DNA of 37,979 nucleotides from Streptococcus sobrinus DSM 20742 = ATCC 33478. Its GTDB lineage: Bacteria > Bacillota > Bacilli > Lactobacillales > Streptococcaceae. Where the stretch lies: contig NZ_JMLC01000022.1 of the NCBI RefSeq assembly GCF_000686605.1, positions 1 through 37,979 on the forward strand, given 5' to 3'. The notes beneath the pieces were generated by a model. That model saw nothing but the letters and a program-made list of their open reading frames with translations. It did no database searches and was not told the origin of the DNA. Of this stretch, positions 33,878 to 37,979 are shown one piece after another. Position 1 is the first letter of the stretch. Every line of letters begins with the position of its first letter. Made by a program: the position numbers and the translations under genes.

Positions 33878-34723
33878 CTAATCCTGACTCGTTTCTTTGA
33901 TTAAGTCTGCCAGGCTGATTGGCTTACGGCCTAAAACTCGGTCGGCATCATTGGTCAGGCCGGCCTGCTCACCTGCTGCAATGGCGGTGTAGGTTGACAC
34001 CCAACCATCATACTCCCAATCTTCCGCCGGCCAAGCCTTACGAGACTGGTAGGCCTCTTCGATTGTTTCAGGGATATAGCGGACCGTCTTTCCCAAGCCC
34101 TGACTAAGAATAGCTGCCGCATCAGTCATGGTCAAATCTTCTGGCCCCGTCATATCGAGGGTTTGATTTGTCCAGTTGCTTGGATTTTCCAAAATCTTCG
34201 CCAAAACTTGAGCAACATCCTGACGAGCAACCGCGGAGACCCTACCATCTCCAGCAGGACCCTTGATTTCGCCATAGGCTTGCCCCAATTCAAGAAAGAA
34301 ATCCAAATAGAAATTATCACGGACAAAGGTATAGGCCAAACCCTGCTCCTTAATATAATTTTCCGTCGCTGCATGAGTTCGACTATAAGTAAAGGTGGCC
34401 TGATCGCTGGCATTGTAGAAGGAGGTGTAAACGATGTGCTTAACGCCAGCTTCCTTGGCACTATCAATGAAAGCCTTGTGCTCAGCCAAGCGGTTGAGAC
34501 TCTCGCTAGCTGAAACCATGAGGAGAACGTCCACACCAGACAAAGCCTCCAAGGTCTCTGGGGATCGGTCATAGGCCGATCGGAAAACAGGCACTCCTGC
34601 AACTTTAGGAGCCCGCTCTGGCCGTCTCGCCAAATAACGTAAGTTTAAATTTTTTCCCTCTAGGAGTTGGGCAACCTGACCACCCAGATGACCAGTCACC
34701 CCTGTTAATGCAATAAGAGTCAT
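33878..34723 (-). CDS. NmrA-like NAD(P)-binding oxidoreductase
   Basis: This 281-residue protein has a Rossmann fold of the atypical short-chain dehydrogenase / NmrA type: the dinucleotide loop GVTGHLGGQV is at about 8-17, with YLARRPERAP as the probable NADP-discriminating region after strand 2. It ends in the small C-terminal domain of this family. The SDR YxxxK catalytic pair is not obvious, so it may act as a quinone reductase of the QorB type or as a redox sensor. It is monocistronic; substrate unknown. Confidence 0.8.
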   Translation of the reverse strand: MTLIALTGVTGHLGGQVAQLLEGKNLNLRYLARRPERAPKVAGVPVFRSAYDRSPETLEALSGVDVLLMVSASESLNRLAEHKAFIDSAKEAGVKHIVYTSFYNASDQATFTYSRTHAATENYIKEQGLAYTFVRDNFYLDFFLELGQAYGEIKGPAGDGRVSAVARQDVAQVLAKILENPSNWTNQTLDMTGPEDLTMTDAAAILSQGLGKTVRYIPETIEEAYQSRKAWPAEDWEYDGWVSTYTAIAAGEQAGLTNDADRVLGRKPISLADLIKETSQD

Positions 34724-34785
34724 AGATATACTTCCTCATTTCTATTTTTTCATTATAGCACGCCCCAGATTTGCTGTCCGATATT

Positions 34786-35065
34786 TATACTCAAAGAAAA
34801 TTAGAAGTGGCCGAGGAAAGGGGCAAAGACATCAAGTCACTAAAGTAACTGATGTTTAACGGCAATCTCTATGGCGATTGCCTAGCCCCCTCACTAACTT
34901 CACACAGTTGGTAACATCGACCAACTGTGTTCTGTGTCGCACGAACCGCGACAGCTCAAAAGATCTGGGAGACCTTTTGAGGCGGGAAATGAGGAAAGCC
35001 TTGTTTTCCTCAGCAAGTACGGCAAAGTGAGTTAACGACGGGTAGTTTTGATTTTCGAAGAGTAT
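34786..35065. repeat. BOX-like multi-hairpin repeat, copy 3
   Basis: It starts TATACTCAAAGAAAATTAGA and ends GATTTTCGAAGAGTAT, closely matching the boxA start and boxC end of pneumococcal BOX elements. Inside are GGCAATC/GATTGCC, an 11-bp stem ACACAGTTGGT/ACCAACTGTGT (34902-34930, loop AACATCG) and CTCAAAAG/CTTTTGAG. It fills most of the 433-bp gap between the NmrA-like gene and clpL. Confidence 0.8.
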
Positions 35066-35073
35066 TCAATCGC

Positions 35074-35098
35074 AAAAAAACTCCCACCCTTGTGGAGT
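35074..35098 (-). terminator. Terminator after clpL
   Basis: On the minus strand ACTCCAC pairs with GTGGGAGT (one bulge), followed by TTTTTTT, about 60 bp past the clpL stop. Confidence 0.75.
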
Positions 35099-35156
35099 GA
35101 GAGCTTCTCGACCAGAATGCTAGAAAAGAAATTAGACGAGGTAAAAATTCAAGTCA

Positions 35157-37259
35157 TTAGGCTTGCGAAATGACTAACTTACCGTCAACCATATCGGCCT
35201 TGAGAGCTTTGACATCCAGATGATCCAGATAGAAGTCGGTGACCTTGTCACGAATTTGGCCTTCGATGACCCGACGCAGAGGCCGTGCTCCCATGGCTTC
35301 ATCGTAACCTTCTTCAATCAGGTAAGCCTTAGCCGCATCGCTGACTTCCAAGGTCAAACCCTTCTTAGCCAAGGTGCGGTTGACTTCATCCAGCATCAAG
35401 TCAACAATTTCCTGCAAATCTTCTTTAGATAAATGAGAGAACTCGATAACCCCGTTGAAGCGGTTAAGGAATTCTGGACGGAAGAATGGTGCTAATTTAT
35501 CTCGCAGACTAACTTCCTTACCATCTTCTTCTGGCACAGCACCAAAGCTATAGCCAGCATTAGAGGTGGCGATAATCACAGTATTCTTGAAGTTGACGGT
35601 GTTGCCTTGACCATCGGTCAGGCGACCATCGTCCAAAACTTGCAAAAGCAAGGTGATGACTTGTGGGTCAGCCTTTTCGATTTCATCAAGGAGGATAATA
35701 GAATAAGGATTGCGACGAACCCGTTCGGTCAAAGTGTTGGAATTGTCATCGTAACCCACATAACCAGCAGTCGTACCAATCAATTTAGAAACAGCCGTCC
35801 GGTCGCTATATTCAGACATATCCAAGCGAATAACGGCATCCTTGGTACCAAACATATCCAGGGCCAATTGCTTAGCCAATTCGGTCTTACCAACCCCAGT
35901 AGGTCCGACGAAGAGGAAGCTACCGATTGGGCGATTACCTTCATCAAAACCAGCTCGGTTCCGACGAATAGCCTTGCTGACGGCTTGAACTGCCTCATCT
36001 TGACCGATAACCTTGCCTTTCAGGCGACTACCCATTTCTTTCAAGCGTTCAATGTCGCTGGCCCCCATTTGTGAAACAGGAATACCAGTCATCCGTTCAA
36101 CCGCTTGAGCCACATCATTGACTGTCGCCACAACCTTTTGATTTTCGGTATGGTTGTCAATTTGTTTTTGCAAGTCATCAATCTTTACTTTTTCAGCCAG
36201 AGCTGCTTCGTAATCTTCCTTATCAGCTGCAGCTTGTTGGCGGTCACGTGCTTTAGCAATACCAGCTTCCAAGGTCTTAACATCGGTTGCTGGATGTTGA
36301 GCTGCCAAGTGGGCCGCCGTCACATCGACCAAGTCAATAGCCTTGTCAGGCAGGGCCCTTTGGGGCATATATTGGATAGAATAATCCACCGCAGCCTTCA
36401 AAACACTATCTGGCAATTCCACATTGTGGTGTTGTTCATAGAGGGGCTTAATCCCTTGCAGGATAGCGAAGGTATCTTCTGCCGAAGGAGCATTGACCTT
36501 AACTTCATTGAAACGACGAGCCAGAGCTGCATTCTTCAAAATGGTGTTACGGTATTCATCTTGGGTCGTTGCCCCAATCACGGTTAGCTCACCACGAGAG
36601 AGGGCAGGCTTGATAATGTCGGCCAAACCCTTAGAGCCTTGACCATCACCAGTACTACCAGCACCCAAGATTTGGTGAATTTCATCAAAGAAGAGAATGA
36701 TATTACCTGCTTGTTTGACTTCATCCATCAGCTTTTGAATGTTTTCTTCAAATGCCCCACGATATTGGGTACCAGCTTCCAGACCTGAAATATCAATGCT
36801 GATAATTTCCTTGTTCTTGATAGCAGCAGGCACATCACCTGCGACAATAGCTTGGGCCAAGCCTTCAACAACCGCTGTCTTACCAACACCAGCATCACCG
36901 ACTAGGACAGGATTATTCTTGGTCCGACGAGCCAAGATTTCTGCTGTATCTTGAATTTCTTGGTTCCGACCGATAACAGGATCCAGCTTGCCTTGGCGAG
37001 CTTCTTCTGTCAGGTTACGCCCCAGATTAGCCAGGATACCACCTTGCTTGATTTGCCCTTGGTTTGCTTGGGAAGCCCCGTCTTGGATTGCTTCTTGATT
37101 AGGCAGGTGACCAGTTTGGCGATAGTAGTTAAATTCTTCCGGAGTGACTTCTCGACCATTGATGCGGTAGCGACGAGTTTCTGAATTGAAACCGCCCATG
37201 TTACCCATCAGTTGATTGAAAATATCGTCCATATTGTTAAATCCAAAATTGTTGTTCAT
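35157..37259 (-). CDS. clpL: ClpL, HSP100 family ATP-dependent chaperone
   Basis: This stress chaperone has two AAA+ rings and dissolves protein aggregates. The 700-residue protein has the ClpL-specific N terminus ([18 protein letters not shown], then [20 protein letters not shown]), Walker A GDAGVGKT (121-128) and Walker [10 protein letters not shown] in the first AAA+ domain. A coiled-coil middle region follows (about 330-375), then Walker A GPTGVGKT (452-459) with [10 protein letters not shown] in the second. It lacks the N-terminal zinc finger of ClpE and the ClpP-binding loop is not evident, so it probably acts without ClpP. CtsR operators and a long leader lie upstream. Confidence 0.93.
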   Translation of the reverse strand: MNNNFGFNNMDDIFNQLMGNMGGFNSETRRYRINGREVTPEEFNYYRQTGHLPNQEAIQDGASQANQGQIKQGGILANLGRNLTEEARQGKLDPVIGRNQEIQDTAEILARRTKNNPVLVGDAGVGKTAVVEGLAQAIVAGDVPAAIKNKEIISIDISGLEAGTQYRGAFEENIQKLMDEVKQAGNIILFFDEIHQILGAGSTGDGQGSKGLADIIKPALSRGELTVIGATTQDEYRNTILKNAALARRFNEVKVNAPSAEDTFAILQGIKPLYEQHHNVELPDSVLKAAVDYSIQYMPQRALPDKAIDLVDVTAAHLAAQHPATDVKTLEAGIAKARDRQQAAADKEDYEAALAEKVKIDDLQKQIDNHTENQKVVATVNDVAQAVERMTGIPVSQMGASDIERLKEMGSRLKGKVIGQDEAVQAVSKAIRRNRAGFDEGNRPIGSFLFVGPTGVGKTELAKQLALDMFGTKDAVIRLDMSEYSDRTAVSKLIGTTAGYVGYDDNSNTLTERVRRNPYSIILLDEIEKADPQVITLLLQVLDDGRLTDGQGNTVNFKNTVIIATSNAGYSFGAVPEEDGKEVSLRDKLAPFFRPEFLNRFNGVIEFSHLSKEDLQEIVDLMLDEVNRTLAKKGLTLEVSDAAKAYLIEEGYDEAMGARPLRRVIEGQIRDKVTDFYLDHLDVKALKADMVDGKLVISQA

Positions 37260-37290
37260 AAGAGTACCTCTTTACTTTTCTAATTTTATA

Positions 37291-37307
37291 TTTGACTATT
37301 ACTGACC
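37291..37307 (-). promoter_or_regulatory. CtsR-like operator 3 (weakest), near the clpL start
   Basis: Minus strand GGTCAGT-AAT-AGTCAAA matches the CtsR repeat (RGTCAAA-N3-RGTCAAA) with two mismatches, 32 bp upstream of the clpL ATG. Confidence 0.5.
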
Positions 37308-37359
37308 TTTTATTCAAAAAATTTTTTCAGAACCTAAAGTTCCGAGATTGGAATCAAAT

Positions 37360-37376
37360 TCTGACCTTTTTTGACC
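37360..37376 (-). promoter_or_regulatory. CtsR operator 2 in the clpL leader
   Basis: Minus strand GGTCAAA-AAA-GGTCAGA fits the CtsR heptad repeat with one mismatch, about 100 bp upstream of clpL. Confidence 0.7.
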
Positions 37377-37444
37377 TTCTATTGAAAAATAAAAAGCCAT
37401 GTTACAAAGGGCCTTAGGAAAACCGTATGAAAATAGGGAAGGAA

Positions 37445-37464
37445 TAGAAAATCTTGATTTTCTA
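37445..37464. promoter_or_regulatory. Perfect hairpin in the clpL leader
   Basis: TAGAAAATC and GATTTTCTA (37445-37464) form a 9-bp stem with a two-base loop. It lies between the 10-codon ORF and clpL. It lacks a T-tract, so it is not a clear terminator; an RNA-level control element is possible. Confidence 0.4.
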
Positions 37465-37498
37465 GTAGCTTCACTTTTTTCTAGGTTTTAGCCCGTCT

Positions 37499-37531
37499 TC
37501 AATTTTTAAACAAAACAATCAGTTTCTTCAT
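37499..37531 (-). CDS. 10-codon leader ORF upstream of clpL
   Basis: ATG at 37531 (MKKLIVLFKN, stop at 37499-37501) follows GAGAGGAG with a 9-bp spacing. It starts about 30 nt downstream of the predicted clpL transcript start and 240 nt before the clpL ATG. The start region is well formed for so short an ORF, which suggests translation; a regulatory leader-peptide role is inference. Confidence 0.45.
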   Translation of the reverse strand: MKKLIVLFKN

Positions 37532-37567
37532 CAGGGTTCTCCTCTCATCTCCTAACCCTGTGATAAT

Positions 37568-37596
37568 AATATATCATATTGATCAGTAAAGGTCAA
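37568..37596 (-). promoter_or_regulatory. clpL promoter
   Basis: On the minus strand, TTGACC (37591-37596) and TATATT (37568-37573) have a 17-bp spacer. It lies next to the best CtsR site and predicts a leader of about 300 nt. Confidence 0.7.
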
Positions 37597-37603
37597 TAGT
37601 GTT

Positions 37604-37620
37604 TTTGACTTTTTTTGACC
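37604..37620 (-). promoter_or_regulatory. CtsR operator 1 at the clpL promoter
   Basis: Minus strand GGTCAAA-AAA-AGTCAAA fits the CtsR consensus RGTCAAA-N3-RGTCAAA with no mismatch, 8 bp upstream of the -35. CtsR represses clp genes until heat or thiol stress. The IS30 copy begins 25 bp further upstream. Confidence 0.8.
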
Positions 37621-37644
37621 TTTTTGAAAAATATTTTTTTCAAA

Positions 37645-37979
37645 GATAAATTGTAAAATATAGTGCAACAAAAAAACTCATAGCGTTTCATTGGTGTAAA
37701 CTGTAAGTAACCACACAAACAGAACCCGAGGAAAAACTATGAGCTACTCCCATCTTACCATAACCGACCGAATAAAGATAGAAACCTACTTAGAATTAGG
37801 TTTGAAACCTTGCCAAATTGCAAATAAACTTGGCGTCCATAAGTCTACTATTTCAAGAGAGTTAAGACGATGCCAAAATGGTTATTCCGCAGCCTTAGCA
37901 CAGGAACAGTACGACCACAGGGCTAAGCAAAAAGGTCGGAAGTCTCGTTTGACACCAAAGTTGAAAAAGGAAATTGAGG
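37645..37979 (+). mobile_element. IS30-family insertion sequence, 5' end only (right copy)
   Basis: This is the exact inverse of bases 1-335 and ends at the same internal base of the element. It begins just upstream of the clpL promoter region with GATAAATTGTAAAATATAGT and reads out of the window. It may have replaced sequence upstream of clpL but leaves all recognised clpL control sites. Confidence 0.85.
37739..37979 (+). CDS. IS30-family transposase, N-terminal fragment (right copy)
   Basis: ATG at 37739 with GAGGA upstream; 80 codons run off the window end. The translation is identical to that of the left copy, with the IS30-type helix-turn-helix (QIANKLGVHKSTISRELRR). The catalytic DDE domain is outside the window. 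Confidence 0.88.
   Translation, partial: MSYSHLTITDRIKIETYLELGLKPCQIANKLGVHKSTISRELRRCQNGYSAALAQEQYDHRAKQKGRKSRLTPKLKKEIE

Noticed and set aside
1..37979. Composite transposon bounded by the two IS30 copies
   Set aside because: The segment between them is mostly conserved core genes, both IS copies are cut at the window edge, and no target duplication can be seen, so a contig boundary is the simpler reading.

Overview
The window looks like chromosomal DNA from a Streptococcus, probably a mutans-group or related species. Core genes point that way: clpL behind CtsR operators, a dhaK-dhaL-dhaM operon, an acnA-citZ-icd partial citric-acid cycle operon, a GlnR-controlled amtB-glnK pair, and the order tmk-holB-ricT-yabA-rsmI. 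Housekeeping genes are moderately GC. The first ~9 kb and the 27.2-30.4 kb block are visibly AT-rich, as expected for acquired DNA. Both ends are the same 335 bases of an IS30-family element in inverted orientation, cut at the same internal base, so the window is probably a contig bounded by IS copies.

Region 1 (1-6.0 kb, accessory) holds the most interesting content: a compact RiPP (ribosomally made, modified peptide) locus under apparent quorum-sensing control. A 56-residue precursor with a Ser/Cys-rich tail (4550-4720) is followed by two proteins related to the C-terminal domain of lantibiotic dehydratases / thiopeptide enzymes (3536-4471 and 352-1200), a small unrecognised protein (2896-3555) and a YcaO cyclodehydratase with a C-terminal PHPFP tail (1217-2893). 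Divergently there is a 20-codon SHP-like hydrophobic peptide gene (4978-5040), convergent with an Rgg regulator (5134-5997). Three dyad-symmetric sequences lie in the 257-bp promoter region between precursor and shp. No full-length dehydratase, azoline dehydrogenase or dedicated transporter is present, and an IS30 copy sits 16 bp past the last gene.

Region 2 (6.0-9.0 kb) is a TetR regulator divergent from a 14-helix-type drug efflux pump, flanked on the left by a decayed second copy of the 3' end of the arsC-like gene that lies on the right. Region 3 (9.0-13.6 kb) has the arsC-like gene, ogt, a DUF6440 gene, and the serine genes serA and serC with a GNAT acetyltransferase. Two large BOX-like multi-hairpin repeats and a broken IS110-family element follow (11.4-15.6 kb).

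Region 4 (15.6-27.1 kb) is core metabolism: icd, citZ and acnA make 2-oxoglutarate for glutamate synthesis, next to ammonium uptake (amtB-glnK, with two GlnR boxes, one on the -10). Then come rsmI, yabA, ricT, holB, tmk and acuB. Region 5 (27.2-30.4 kb) is an AT-rich island with two ArsR-like regulator proteins divergent from an MFS pump gene that carries one in-frame TGA. Region 6 (30.5-38 kb) has yebC, the dihydroxyacetone kinase operon, an NmrA-like oxidoreductase, a third BOX-like repeat, and clpL with a ~300-nt leader containing a 10-codon ORF and CtsR sites, ending in the second IS30 copy.

All assignments come from reading motifs and context by eye; no database search was run.
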